From: Pectinophora gossypiella
Lineage: Eukaryota; Arthropoda; Insecta; Lepidoptera; Gelechiidae
Assembly (NCBI RefSeq): GCF_024362695.1
Contig: NC_065424.1
Coordinates: 3,260,786-3,324,785 of the forward strand
Reading direction: 5' to 3'
Length of the DNA: 64,000 nt
Below the pieces are notes generated by a model. That model saw only the letters and a list, made by a program, of their open reading frames with translations. It was not told where the DNA came from and did not search any database. A program made the position numbers and the translations under genes. This document shows, one piece after another, positions 21,843 through 36,800 of this stretch; the stretch's first letter is position 1; each line of letters begins with the position of its first letter.

Positions 21843-24800
21843 ACACACATACACACACACACACAAATACCTATGCGCGTGTTTACTCCACACCTCTAGA
21901 AGGTTTATTTTTATTATTTTTAAATATTTTAATATAGCCGTGGTTGCCCAGTTGGTAGAAAGATTGCCTCTCACTTTGAGGTCCCAGGATCGAATCCAGC
22001 ACAGGCGTAAACCAATGATTGTCGAATTTGTTTTCGAATTCATGTTTGGATCATAAATGGTTATCACGTGCTCGGCGGTGAAAAGGAAAACAACGTGAGG
22101 AAAACATTCCTGAGATAGGCATTTTCGGAGGTGTGTGACCTAACCTGTATTGGGCTGGTTTTCCCTTCGCAAGTTGGAAGGTCAGACATACAGTCGATTC
22201 TGTAAAAAACCGGATCTGTCAAATCTTCAGGTTAGGTAAGCGAACCCTGTGAGAAACGGAATAATGCTAGGGAGATGGTGAATTCAAAATATTTTATTTC
22301 ATTCGATATCAACACAAAATCATGGTCTGAATCATCTCTCAAAGTTTTCGTTACGATGTCACTAAAATCCTGTTTGTATACTTCTTAGTCAGTTCAAATC
22401 GGCGCTATAAACGCAATTGACGCAGTCAGCGTTATTATTGACCCGCTGAAGGCCTCATTATGACTAATGGGAGGTGTACACTACAATTCATGACAGGTAC
22501 ACCTGGGAGCGAAATTCCTAGCACAGCCACAGCCTCGACTGTGTACGATGTTGGACCTGCTGTGGACCTTCCTGGACGAATCCGCGTTGTGTGACGTGTT
22601 GGAGCACTGTGTCGTCAGGGAGTGCTTGCTGTTTGACCTCGTCTCCCCGGTGAGTAGATTCAGACTGCGAGCAATGTGCCATGGGGTCAAACTTGAAGGG
22701 CGAAAATCCAATAATGTCATATTTCACATTATTAAATAGTAAATTATATTTAATTTAATCTTTATTTATAACAAATTCATAATAGAAATTTATTCAAATA
22801 TTACAAAAAAGTCGTCAAGTAACCTAATTTAAAATGACTTAACCTAGAACCCACTCCGTGTCAAACTTGGCCCAAAAGTGCCCATGACACTAGCAGCGTT
22901 TTTATAAATTGTATTTAATTTACTGTAACAAAAGCATACAATAAAGAATAATACTGCATAGAAAACGGTCACTCTCCGCTCCGCACCAGTTTGTATCAGG
23001 CGCAGAGTTACATTTACCTCACCCCCTCTAGGTCTTACTTTAGTGTAAATGGCTGGATGTGGAGTAAGGGGGAGCGCGCGCGAATTGTCTGCCTTACCCG
23101 ATAAGGGGACACACTGTAAGAATAAGATTTGTACATAGAATGTCCAGTAGGGCTAACATGCGCAACGTGATAACATTTTGTCACGGTCATATTATCGATT
23201 CTGACGATATAATTATGTCGTTTTGTCGATTGGTGCTAATATGTGAACTCAAATAAGTCATGTTGTTCTGTCAAAATACGAACAAAATCTCGTGGCGCGC
23301 ATGTTAGGGAAAAAAGCAACCTTATCGATTTCGACAAAATTTATTGAATCGCACGTTGCGCAAGTTAGCTCTGCTGACATAAGCGTGGCCGCAAAAAATA
23401 GCCTTCCTAAATTATAAACTGGTGCTTATTCCTGCAGACGCCCCGCTTAGGGACGGTACTGAAAAGTATCGGCGTCCGAAGGACGTAATATACGATCCCG
23501 ACGACCCGATTACTCTAGCCATAGAGGCAGGCAATCAGCTCGCGACACCAAACACTTCAGGGCCCCGATACCGACCCCGCCGGCGTGGTCGACGATTTCC
23601 CTCATTCAGCGCTTATCGCTATCGACCCACTAGGGTAGATTAACTCTTTCAAATATTTTTCCTCTCAGACGACGCCCTGAGCCGAGGTTCGCGCCCAACT
23701 GGGCACCCTCAGGCCTGTTGTCTTAAACGTTGTACCGGGTGAGAGCCTTCAGCGCTCCCCATTTGTCCGGCCAAGTAGTTAATGCCATCTGCGGCAAATC
23801 TACAATAAGTCACGTCAAAAAAAAAAATCCTGCAGACGCCATCTAATTTTATTTTAAGTTATACCTGTCATTTTCTCATCCGCTGAAAAAGAAAGGGACG
23901 GGTAATCGACAGGCATAAAACTTATGGAATGCTTACACGTCAATTTTAAGCAGAAATCTAAAACAAGCGTCTAAAAATTTTACATCAGCCAATAATCCGG
24001 CAGAATTAAGTAGACAGCACGTCAAACGGATTGCATATCAGGGAGATGCCTATTTTATTCGCACGGGTATTCATTCCTTTTAAAAGTAACTTGTTGACAA
24101 TCATCCGTCCCTTTCCTTTTCGACGGATAAGAAAATGACGGGTATAACTTAAAATAAAATTAGGTGTCTGCAGGAATTGGGTCCACTATCTACTTAATTG
24201 AGCTGATCTTTAGACGAACATCTCTCCGAACCGACGTGCGTGTATGAAGCGATTAATGAATGTGGAGGAAGCAAGAGAAGTGTGTCAGGATCGAAGCAAA
24301 TGGAATTCTATAGTCTCTGCTTACCCCGGTGGGAAATAGGCGTGAGTTTATGTATGTATGTGTTTAGACGAACATCAAAAAAGTCCTCAACTCGCGAAAT
24401 TACAAAGTGTGTGTCCATTGGAATTCATAAGCACGGATAACAGGGATGACTCTTGTCTATCCTGTCATTAATCTGTAAAATCTCCAGGACATGACGTTCA
24501 CACACCAGATCGACTGCGTGTACGTGCTGTGTGGTCTGATGCAGCACCGGGAGACCAGACATCACCTCATCAAATACGTGTTCTTCAATAAAATCACGTT
24601 AGTCTTCACCTTCACTACTTTGAATCAGTATACAGTCATTATGATTATGTTTTCTGTTCTAAGACGACTACGAATGATATTAATGTACTCAGCTAAAGAC
24701 CGGAACAGAAAGCCAAAGTTTTATTAAAAATCCTGAAATAGCTTTCTAGAGGGTACACGTGCGGGTTGGAATTTCTGTTCAGGATATTTCTCTGAAAGGA

Positions 24801-27800
24801 TCGTTTTATTGATTGGGACATGGTTCTAAGACTACCTACTTAATATTCTTGGTGGCCGTATCAGGTTCGACAACTTCCTGAACATCAAGTGTCCGGACGA
24901 CACCGTGCTGCGCACTGTCATCCGCAAGCCGTGGTGGCAACGACCCTGCGCTGTGCACGGCGAAACCGACCCTCGGATAGCTGGTAATAATTACTTTAAT
25001 TACAGAATTTTATGCCGTTTGGTCTAACTTACATCAACTTCTTGCTAAAGAAACCTGTCGCAGTTTATTTCCTAAACTGTTCACGGCCTGCGACAAGATA
25101 CTGCAGTAATTAAAGCGTTTGTTAGTTTAACGTCTTCCAACATAGGCCCGATACCGACCCCGCCGGCGTGGTCGATATACCCCCTGATCGCAACATTCAA
25201 TTTATTTCAGAAATGGCTGAAAAAGGAACTATCAAAAGGTCTCCATTTGCACCATCCGATTCTGGTAAGATTGATATTTTAAGACCTTATAAACGTTAAA
25301 AAAAAATGTTTATTTCTTTATCTTAGTTATTTTACATTATCAGGTGCACGGAGGCTCCATTTAAGCAACGTTAGCTCGTCCATATAGATTAGTTTGACAT
25401 AGATATATTCCTGATGCAACTATCACCGCTCATTGCGTTAAAGATATTTAAGTCACCCTATAATGTTGTGTGATAATCGACATATAGCGCATTCGGTCAC
25501 GCTGTAGGTAATTTTATCCATATGTGATAAATAAAAAAATAAGTAAAGTAAGTTTACTGTAATATTAATTGTTTTAATGTTTTAGACAAAATGTCCAAAC
25601 TGATGCCAGTGCTGGATGATACTGCATTAGAAGCTCAGTACAAAGAAGACTGTGACAAGATTACTAAAGCTGTGTCGCCTTTGGAACATATACAGGTCGG
25701 TATCATCTCAAATTACTTATCCTTTTTCATGGAAGAATCAAGGACAAGTCAAAACAGAGATGAAATTGGTTATGTTGCAACTATCACATAGAAGAATGGA
25801 ACCAAGAAAAACTTAATAAGTAAGTATGTGAAAAAAGAAACGATCATATTTTTTTAATGTATCGTTTACACTTCCAAGTACGCTGACCACGGGCTGCCTT
25901 CCATTAATAACAGTAGGTATGACACTTGGGATCGGGACATCGGCTATAGGTAGGCGTACTGTCCTTGAATGTGAACAATTCTTGACCAGTTTCTTGCTCC
26001 AAATAGGATGCCAAAGTTTCTGCTTGATCCGGTGGGTTAGCGTGAGTTTATGTATGTGTTCTTGGTCGCCCGATTTTGCGATGTAGTGATAGATTTATTT
26101 CAGGATATAACTAAAGCAGTGTCTTAACTGTCAATAAGTTTTCTCTGATGAACCGCGACCAAATCCAGGATGTTATGATGGATGTTATGATGGATGTTAT
26201 GATGGATGCTAGGTCAAGAGTATTTTAAACTGGCAAGCATGCAAGAAGACTGATGAGAGTGGAAGAAGCGAATGTGGTCAGGATCGTAGGAAATGGATCC
26301 TTAGTCTTTGCCTATCCCAACTGGAGTAGACCTCATGTATGATAAAAATTCCGGCCAAGTTGTTAATGCCATCTGCGACGAATCTATTATAAGTCACATC
26401 AAAAAGAAGTATGATCTAACAAAATAAATGACCAACGATATAGATTGTTGTGATTAAAGAAGGAAAGGATATTTGCAGCTAGAGTTCCTATTGATGCTGC
26501 TAGACAACACGGACGGCACGGACATGGTGCCGTCATCCAGGAAGATATTCATGGAGAAGTTCCGGCGGTACATCATGGACAACTGCATACTCGATATGGT
26601 GAGCATCAAAAGACTTGAGGCCATCCTAACCAAAGTATGGGTGTCACGGACAGCGCTATCTGACGCACATTTTTTAGGTTCATTTAGAATGTTATATGTC
26701 AATGTTGTCTTGTCAAAGATATTGAAAAATCTAACGAAGTAATCAAGAAAACCAATAGATGTCGCTAAAATCTAACGTGTATAAATGGATGTCATGATAT
26801 AATGAACAACAGACACGAATTAGGCACCTATTATTTTTCCGCTGCCGATTTATATTGTTCAACCTAATTCTACCCAAATCTGCGTATACTTACTTCAATA
26901 TGTAGTCGTTACATGATCCGTGTCACAGGCCTTTAGCAGGTCTGTAATAACCCTGTCACCAACTCACACGAAAGAAGAATTGACTCTTTACGTAGCATTG
27001 GGCTTCTAGACGTCTCTATCTTAAAATTGCTGCATAAATACGATGGTTTTAGAATCGTTCTCATCTTCGCTTATTTCGTTGCCAATAACGAAGCCACGTG
27101 TTTTCAGAGGCTGTTCAACATTTCCCGCAACTCGCCAGCTATCTCCTGGTGCTGCCACGCTCGCCTGCTGACGGCCGTGCTGCAGCTGTGGAGTGAGAGC
27201 CCTGTTGGAAACCCGTACGTAAACCCTCTTTTTTATATTTTTACTACCATCTTCATCATCATTAATTTAAGAGCCACACTCTTGTCGGTGCAACATTTTC
27301 CACTCTTCTCCATAGAGACTTCCTTACATCGACAAAAACATTTGATTCAACCGTACATATACAATGTCCAATGTTCCATGTTTGTCAGTTGCCACTATTA
27401 TGTCAATGATTGTAAGTTTGGTTCTTGTATGACCTTACTCATTTTGGTAAATTCTTTCATTTTTGCTTGTCTATTTTCTATTTACCTAGTTTTCTTTTAC
27501 AACAACAGTAGATCTCAGAATGTCTCTATTTCTTAAACGTTCGTGATACATTGAGGATAATTTTGTATGGCGATTCTGATCGAGAATCGTACTTGGCATT
27601 TCAGATTTAACCGATCATAATAAAAAGAAAAGCAAAGCTTATATTGATTCACTTACATCAAATTTTTAGAAGACTGCGTCAGTAAAGACAACTTATGTAC
27701 TTATTTAGATTCCAGCTTTATTTAGCGTGCTATCGTCTTTGCAGTCACCTGCCGCCACACCTGCCTGCCAGGACCTTCATCGATGGCGAGCTGGACTTCT

Positions 27801-30800
27801 ACAATGTAGACCGGCTCGGCGGAGTATTGCCATTTCTAGTCCGAACGCTGCGGTATGTGTCACGTAAATAAAACCGACAATATACTTATCATCAACAGTA
27901 TCAACAGGTTTGCTTGAACACTCTCATACATCGTCGTATGTTTGAATTTACCGCGCGATGCATCGCTAAACGCCCCGCGTTTATATAATGACGACGTCTT
28001 GTCTCACCGATGATTGGTCACTGTACAGTTTTGTCGTCTTCCTAGCATTATTCTGTTTTTTGACAGGGTCTACTTAGCTAACCTGAACATTTGACAGGTC
28101 CGGTTTTTTACAGCAGCGACTATCTGTCTGACCTTCCAACCCACGAAGGGAAAACTAGCCTAATACAGGTTAGGTCACATACCCCCTAAAATGCATTTCT
28201 CGGGAATGTGAGTTCTCTCAATGTAAATTTCCTCGTGATGTTTTCTTTTACCGCTGAGCACGTGATAATCATTTATGATCTAAACATGAATTCGTTATTC
28301 GGCCTGAGGTGCATTCGAACCTGTGACCTCAAAGTGAGAGGCAAGCGTTCTACCAACTGGGCTACCACGGCTCTCAATTAAAGTCACTGCACAGTTTACC
28401 ATGTCTATTACACATCTTTGCGTACTAGTAACAAGACAATCTGCAAGTACTCTTTAAATTGTCGTTTGTTGTATTGATTCTTCAATGCAATATCTTCTAT
28501 TAAATTCTATTGACTTAATTAGGTGTGGTTGGATAATTACTTCCGCCTCTATCCAATAGATGGCGCATTTAAAATAATATAAAATAGAATAGACTGTTTT
28601 GGCCATCGACAATATTCAAGAATGATTTTTATTGCAAGGAACGAAGGAATTTTTCTGCTCTGATCTTACCGTCCATTAAAAGACAGCATTGTAGGTCTAG
28701 CGTGATGTACGGTCACGAGCATAATAGTATTTTATGCAACAGTTGTATAAGAAGGGTCAAAAAATGCGAGTGGCGTGAGTTGCGATGTGAGCCTTGGCGA
28801 ACATCGCAATAAGAGACGCCACGAGCATTTTTTGACCTAGTTATACAACGTTGCATACAATACTTTTTCTACGACGACGTAATTTTTAATGAAACAAAAA
28901 TTATACAAAGAAAAATTTTATTTATAAAAATGAAGATGTAAATTTTGAATGGTATGGGAAAATGGCGGCAAATGTATACTTTTTTTTATAGTATATCTAT
29001 GGCACCAAACAAAGTAAAGGTGCCAGTTTCCAGGTCAAAAAAAAAAACAACAACAATGCTTTTTTGGCGACATTATAGTACAGTTACACTTTGTAAACAA
29101 TGCTTTTATAGGCCATAGAGCGTACACTTTTTCAAAGAGTTTAATTATGTATGGACTTTTTGGTTATTTAAATGCCAGATTAAAGTAGAGGAGTAGAAAA
29201 ATATGTATACACTTTGGTACCATGTCACATTAACTTTTTTGACAAATTGAACTGTAAGTCTCACTAAATGTCAAATATGTTAGTGCGACAGAGTCCTAAA
29301 GTGGGTACATTATATTGCTCATGACTGTACTGTGTGGTATGTAAAAAATAGTCCTCTCTCCAGACAGGACCTGATCAACGTGCTTGGCGAGGACAACCCG
29401 TTCATACAGAGCTTCGAGCCCAACTACAACAGAGCAGGAGGTATTGACACAGGTAGGCTAGAGATAGAGTGAGAGAGTAAAAATCTTCGAAAAATATGAC
29501 CCGTTGTAACTGCCAACATAGCCGAAACACCAAGAATAAAACAGTTCATTCATTTATAAAGTTGATGCCAATTATTTATGTAATTTATTTACGAACCTTG
29601 AAATGCTAAAAAAAATTACAGAAATTAACAAAAATCTAAAGTTGCAATTTCGTAAAAAATATCCAGTTTATTCACCTAGTTTCTAGAATTTTACAGCCAA
29701 AATTATTTAAAGTGTATCGTACCTAATTTAAATATATAAATACCGGGTTCTTACCGCGTTATTGGTGAGAGGAGTCTCATATCCCTGATAATAGCGCGGT
29801 AAGAACCCGGTATTATGTGTTTTAATTATTTAGTGTTTGGTTTCGTTGTAGGAGTTCATATTATTTTACTCTCTCATTTACATCCTAATTCCTACTTATC
29901 CTGTTCTAATTACGAGTATTCATCTTTTCAGATTAGTAGACATATAAAATTTTGCATTCAACCAACATAGGTATCACATCTAGCCCAAAATCTGCAGATC
30001 CCAAATGTTTGAACATATTTATTTATTAATGGCGTACAGTACATACAAAAACAAATTAAAATACACTTAAGAATACTTTCCTTATGCCTGCCAATTATAA
30101 AAGTCACCAAAATTTGACAACCCTAATCTTAAGCCTTTTTTAAATATTCATAATTTTACCAGTTTTGTTTCTTCCCGTCCCACTATGCATCAGAATGTTA
30201 TACCCGAAAGCAGATGATACCATTCACCATCAGGCTTCCTCGCGCAATTGTCAGGGGTGAGCGACATGGCGGCGGGCTCCCCAGGGCTGGCCACGCTGCC
30301 ACAGGTCATCTCCTCGATGGCCAGGTTTATGCACCCACCCATGCCACCAATGCCCAACAGGTAAGTCAAACTTTAATTTTAATCAGAGGCCTTTGGTGGC
30401 TCATAATAAATCCCTGGTCATAACAACCTCCATGATCTAGTGGTTAGAGCATTGGGCTCAAGATCTGGAGATCCGGATTCGATTCCCGATGGGGACACTG
30501 TCGGTAATCACTTTGTGAGACTGTCCTTTGTTTGGCTAGGACAATGCAGGCTGAATTACCTAATTGTCTGGAAAAAGTAAGATGATTCCTGACTTCGGAA
30601 GGTACGTTAAGCCGTTGGGCCCTTCAGTAGCCCAAATGCCTCCACCAACCCACAGTGGTAGCAGCGCGGTGGTATGCTCCAAACTCCCTCATTTAGCGTC
30701 TGTGACGATCATTAGCATAGTCGAGATTAGGTCGATCGATTCTAATATTTTTTTTCGATATTTTTGTTTAGAACCACAGGAGAGACGGCATTGGCACTGA

Positions 30801-33800
30801 AGGGCACCAGATCAATGATGCCTGGAGCGGGCGCCATCGACGTGAGGTCAGCCCAGCTGCGGCTCGTGGATGGACTACTGGCTCTCTACCACGGTGCTGC
30901 CATCAAACACGCTGAAAAGGTACGGGGACGTATCGTTTAATTCTTGTTTCTTGGTCCTGTGATCCAAAAACCCGCATCGAACTCAAAGATTTTTGGTATC
31001 CATTTGTAAAACAGCGTGTTTTGTAAGTATGCATAGAATAAGGAATAATACTACGTATAGAATGGCAAAGCTCTGCTCCCCCTCCCTCCCTCTCGGTCTT
31101 ACTTTAGTCTTCAAACGCTCATGGACGTCAGACGTACCTATGTACGATAACGTCATTATGTAGTGTCTGAGTAAAACGAGGTGTTATTTATGATTGTCTA
31201 GGGTGTGCTGTATGTTATATTGTGTTTTTGAAACAAAGTCTTCTCCACAAAGTTAATGACAAATTCTAGATATATGATATTCTTAGATGAGTAACTTAAA
31301 TGTGATTTTTCTTTCCTTAGAGCAACACAGGGAAATACGCAGGCATTCCCCTCTGCCAAAGTGTTTGCACATTGGTGCAATCCAAAACTAGTTTTTATCT
31401 TAGCAGTTTGCAGGTTCAAAGGGATTTTACATTGTTTTCTAGCTGTGCGAACTACGGGACAACATCCTGGACATGGCAGACTGTCTCCACGACATCGAGT
31501 TCCGCATCTACTCTGTTGCAGCAGACCTGCAAGCTGGTGGGGGTTAGCCTTTCTACTCACTCATCATCATCATTATTAACAGCATCATCTTCGTCTGTAC
31601 CTAACATGAGAGCCACATTGTTATCGGTATAGCATTTTCCACTTTCCATCTAATGCTAATTCTGTGACTTCTTTATGAGCCACCTTGTTGGTACTTTCCT
31701 CCCCTTTCTATCTTGCCTTCTACCTTTCCATTTATGATTTTTTCATTATCCCATCTATTGACAGGGTTCGCTTACATAACCTGAAGATTTTCAGGTCCGG
31801 TTTCGTACAGAAGCGACTTCCTGTCTGACCTTCCAAGCCGCGAAGGGAAAACCAGCCCAATACAGGTTAAGTCACATACATCCGAAAATACATTTCCCGG
31901 AATGAATGTGGGTTTCCTCACGATGTTTGCCTTCACCACTGAGCACGTGATAATCATTTATGATCCAAACATGAATTTGAAAACAAATTCGACAATCATT
32001 GGTTTAGGCCTGTGCTGGATTCGAAACTGCGACCTCAAAGTGAGAGGAAGAGTTCTACCAACTGGGCTACCACTGTTTTAATGCACTGTTGCCCTTTTAA
32101 CAGAAGGTTGTCAGCATTGTCGCTTCTCGCGTATTCGTCCTGTAGCTTCTTCCTTAGTGGTCATTTGCGTCCAGCATATCCTTTCCATCCTCATATAATG
32201 TTATTAGCTACATCAGATCAAAGTTTTCTAATGAATCTGATTTTCTTTTCGTTCGCAGGCGCAAACGGAGAACTATCTGAACAAGAAAATATCAAGAGAC
32301 AACTGATGGAGAAAATCCTGAAAGAGCTCGAAAGATCCAAAGCTGTTTATGAGGTAAACATGTCTGATGAAACACATAATCCTATACAAGAAATACCAGG
32401 ATTAATGAGTAATCTTAGTATTTTCCAGGATTTACACATAGCTGGTGGGGAGTGGATGTATTGTATAATTATACTATACACCTATGCCTACCCCTACGGT
32501 GATTCAGGCATGATCGTATGTTTTCTTCTCTCATGTGGGTTGTGAAGTGGATTACCGACCTCATCAACCCTGGTGTCAGGGTAACTATGGAGCCACCAAA
32601 GGCCCCTGACATGACTCATGGAACGACTACTTACTTACTAACCGAGACCAACGGCTTAACGTGCCTTCCGAAGTTAACCTTTAACGGATCACCTTACTTT
32701 CGGACAATCAGGTGATCAGCCTCTAATGTCCTAACCAAACTAGGGATCACAAAGTAATTTTTGTGATATTTCCCTACTGGGATTCGAACCCGGCACCTCC
32801 GGATCGTGATCGTAACGCTCAACCACTGGATCATGGAGGCCGTTGTATCCTATGTATGTATGTCTGAGATTCAACAAGTTTTGTTTTATACTATCTTTAA
32901 TGAGTTCTTTTAATTTAGGAGAAGTTAGAAGCGGGCGCGTTACAAATGGCGTGGGTGATCGGAGCCATCTGGACGAAACAACGCCAGTCGGAGCTGGCTA
33001 AACACTTCTGCGGTACCCTGCATTCCATGCGGCTCGCCTCCGACCCTGACTACGCAGTGCATACGCAGGTAACACACATTATAACAACAGCAAATCAAAT
33101 CAAATCATACATAAATATAAATAGCCTATATACGTCCCACTGCTGAGCACAGGCCTCCCCTCAATCAACCGGAGGGGGTATGGAGCATACTCCACCACGC
33201 TGCTCCACTGCGGGTTGGTGCAGGTGTTTTTATGGCTAATAGCCGGGACCAACGACTTAATGTGCCCTCCGAAGCACGGAATCAACTTACTTTTTCGGAC
33301 AATCAGGTAATTCAAGCCTGAAAAGTCTAAGGACTTTTTTGGTAGTTTGCATGCTAATCTACATCATATATTTTTTTTTAGTTTTATCTTCCTCTTATTT
33401 TAGAAGTTACAGGGGGGGGACACACATTTTACCACTTTGGAAGTGTCTCTCGCGCAAACTATTCAGTTTAGAAAAAAATTATATTAGAAACTTCAATACC
33501 ATTTTGGAAGACCTATCCATAGATACCCCACACGTATGAGTTTGATGAAAAAAAATTTTTTGAGTTTCAGTTCTATGTATGGGGACCCCCAAAATTTATT
33601 GTTTTTTTTTCTAGGTAAGAGCGTTAGGCTCACGATCTGGAGGTCCGGGTTCGATTCCCGATGGGAACATTGTCGAAATCACTAACATTTTTTCTAGGTA
33701 AGAGCGTTAGGCTCACGATCTGGAGGTCCGGGTTCGATTCCCGATGGGAACATTGTCGAAATCACTAACAAAGGACAGTCTTACAAAGTGATTTCGACAA

Positions 33801-36800
33801 TGTTCCCATCGGGAATCGAACCCGGACCTCCAGATCGTGAGCCTAACGCTCTTACCTAGAAAAAAAAACAATAAATTTCGGGGGTCCCCATACGATTAGC
33901 ATGCAAACTACCAACGAAAATTGGTTTGAACCAGATCTAGTAAGTAGTTTTTTTTAATACATCATAAATCGTAAACCGTAATTTACTTTTATATTATGTT
34001 ACTTGCTGTTACGGAACCCTTCATGGGCGAGTCCGACTCGCACTTGGCCGCTTTTTTTTCTTTTTTAATCTGTGCGTAATGTTTTCTTGCCACTGGAAGA
34101 AATTGCTGCTTAGCAATAAGGCCGCCAGATTGTACTATATCTTTCGTCCATGTGTGTAAAACTTGTTTTGTATGTTGTGCGCAATAAAGTACTTATATTT
34201 GTATTTATTCTGCGCTTCTGTTACTGTTCTTCTATAGTATCTTCTATAGTATCTTCTTTAGTAAATTCTGTAGTATCTTTTATAGTGATCTTCCTAGTAA
34301 GTAACCATTAAGTTACTACGTAAGCAGATGTGTGACTTGAAGTATCTTACAGGTGGCCAGTAAGGAAATTCTACCAGGCAAGAGTTCCATACTCGGTGGT
34401 ACCAGCTACGCGTCGTTGCAGCTGGAATATACATCCAGTTCGGACCAGAGGTTGGAAATAATAAAATGATTATTATTTATTTATTTATTAATGGATCACT
34501 TTTGACATTTATGATTAATTTACAATATTCCACCACACTCGCTGCTGAGCTGCTCGCTGCGGAATTCTGGCCAGAGGCAGAGTTGTTCCGACGATTCAGG
34601 GTGGCAATAAACAATAAACGCACTAATTATTTTATTTTAATTATAATTGGGTAGTTTCCTAGACCTAGAAGTACGTATATTGCCCAAGTTTGAGATGTCC
34701 TAGAAAAGGTTTAGTATGATCTATTCCTTACCGGCTTATTCAAATTCAAAGTTCAAATTCAAGAATATCTTTAACTAGTTTGAATCGTCAATTTTTACAT
34801 AAGGAACGTCTCATCCGCCTAAAACTACTGCAGCTTCTCACAACCTGTATAGCCGGGGAAAAGGAGCTGCAAGAAAAACTTCGGCACAGGGCCCTAGACG
34901 TTCTTTAAATTTTTTTACATAAAATAGTATTATACAATTGAGTAATTTAGCTGCCTAATATCAGTTGTCAGACAGTTAACCCCATGCATTCATATCTTCT
35001 AAAGAATCACTAACCTTATAATAACCTTTTTTGCAAAGTTTCTGATTAACTACTGTCTTAAAACAGTTAAAGCAGTTACGAGTACGGCTATTTAAGTAAA
35101 GCAAGACCCAGAGAGGGTGAGATCGGTGCCCAATAGAAAAGAATGCGGGCCGCGAGTTAACTATAATACGTACTTACGTTTTATCCTTTATTCTACGCTG
35201 TTGTTTCAGCCCCCAAAGTCCAACTTCAAGAGCTACGACACCACGAAACAGATCACATTCTCAAATCGGAGCTCCAGGAAGTAAGTAATCATCATCTGCC
35301 TAGCGTTAACCCGTTTTAATAGCCTAACCCAATCTGAATATTTGACAGGCCCCGTCTTTTAAAGAAGCGATTTCCTGTCTGACCTTCCATTGCCTTCCAA
35401 CCTGAAGAATAAACCAGGTTAACGCATTTTTTGAGAATGTGGATTTCTTGGCATTTTGCAGGAAGTATGTATTAACCAAATAGAAACTGACACAACTCAT
35501 TCTCATAATAGTATCAAAAGAAAAAAGACGATGTAGCTGAAGATGCTCCGTTGATTTTTCTTCGCTATCACCCCAGCAGAATAATTTAGCAGCTGTAATT
35601 TTCCTAAAAATTAAAGTATTTATAATGTATGTACACCATTAACACATGTTTATGGAACACGATGTTCGTGCGTCACCCAACAGGGTCCAAATAATATCAG
35701 CGTCGTGGTTCACGCCGCGACTTGTGCTGATTGAGGCCCTTTTATCTCAGGACCTCCACCACCACCTTATGATCATTTCGAGAAACATCCGTCTTGCTTT
35801 TTTGTAATTGTTTGTCTTCTTCTATCGTGTGGGTTGTGAGGTAGAGTACCAACCTCATCAACCCTGGTGTCAGGGTTACTATTGAGCCGCCAAAGGCCCC
35901 TGACATGACTCATGCAACGACTACTTACTTACATCAGCATGGCATTGTTTTAGTGGAAATTTGATATGATGTTGTTGTCTTTTTTTTGTGTGTGGCGCCC
36001 TTTTACAATAAACTATTTCTATTCTATGATTGCAGACACGACAAGCCAGCAAGAGTTTGCCGAGTCCTTGTTCGCCTTCGTCCCGGAGTACCACGTGGAC
36101 GCCATGCTGGAGCTATGCAACACCTTGAGGCTGTACATGCATCCGACTGTACCGGTACAACAAGTGCCAGGTTTAAACACTCTTTGTTGTTCTACAGAGC
36201 CAATACAGGATTCCCCAAATACTTCAACTCCCGATTCAGAATAGTACAACTATTCACTTCTTCTCTCGTATGAGTTGTAAGGTGGATTCGCAAGTCTTCT
36301 AAGGATATGACCAATCCATCGCCATTTCCGTGTGCGGATATCAGCCTCCGCAGTATTTTGCCCAGTCAATGTTGGGCATTAGGGAGCTCCAAATAAAACC
36401 ATCTACATGACACAGACATTTTCATTTAGAAGATTTGACTTTTACTGTTACACAGAATGGGACGAGCTGGTGGTGTCGTGCGCAGCGTTCCTGTGTTCGG
36501 AGTTCGCAGACCAGCGGATAGTGTTGGCGAGCACGCGGGAGTCGCTCGTGCAGACGCTCGCCTCGTTTGCTACGCAGCCAGCGACCATGCGGGCCATAGA
36601 GAGGGTGCCGATGAAACAGTATGTGAGAGATAATTACGTACATACATAAACTCACGCCTATTTCCCACCTGGTATATACTATACAAAACACAGCAGATGG
36701 GTCGCTCCATCTTAGGCCTCGTCAATGCCTTCGGGCAAATCTGAGGCCAAGAGCAAACTCATCAAAGTCCCTTTCGGGAATATACCTATGCGTGGTACTA

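Noticed and set aside
21801..22067. Cys/Val-rich small protein on the minus strand
   Set aside because: It is a (CA)n microsatellite read together with a SINE C head.
23422..23643. 73-codon Arg/Pro-rich frame
   Set aside because: It lies across a target duplication and repeat E. The frame is not kept in the E copy at 17155.
27027..27536. 169-codon open frame around exon 15
   Set aside because: Only 27108-27214 fits RNF123 phase and homology. The rest is intron with repeat J.
32012..32545. 177-codon open frame around exon 21
   Set aside because: It joins a SINE C head, the true exon (32259-32353) and intron sequence. Exon borders and phase limit the real part.
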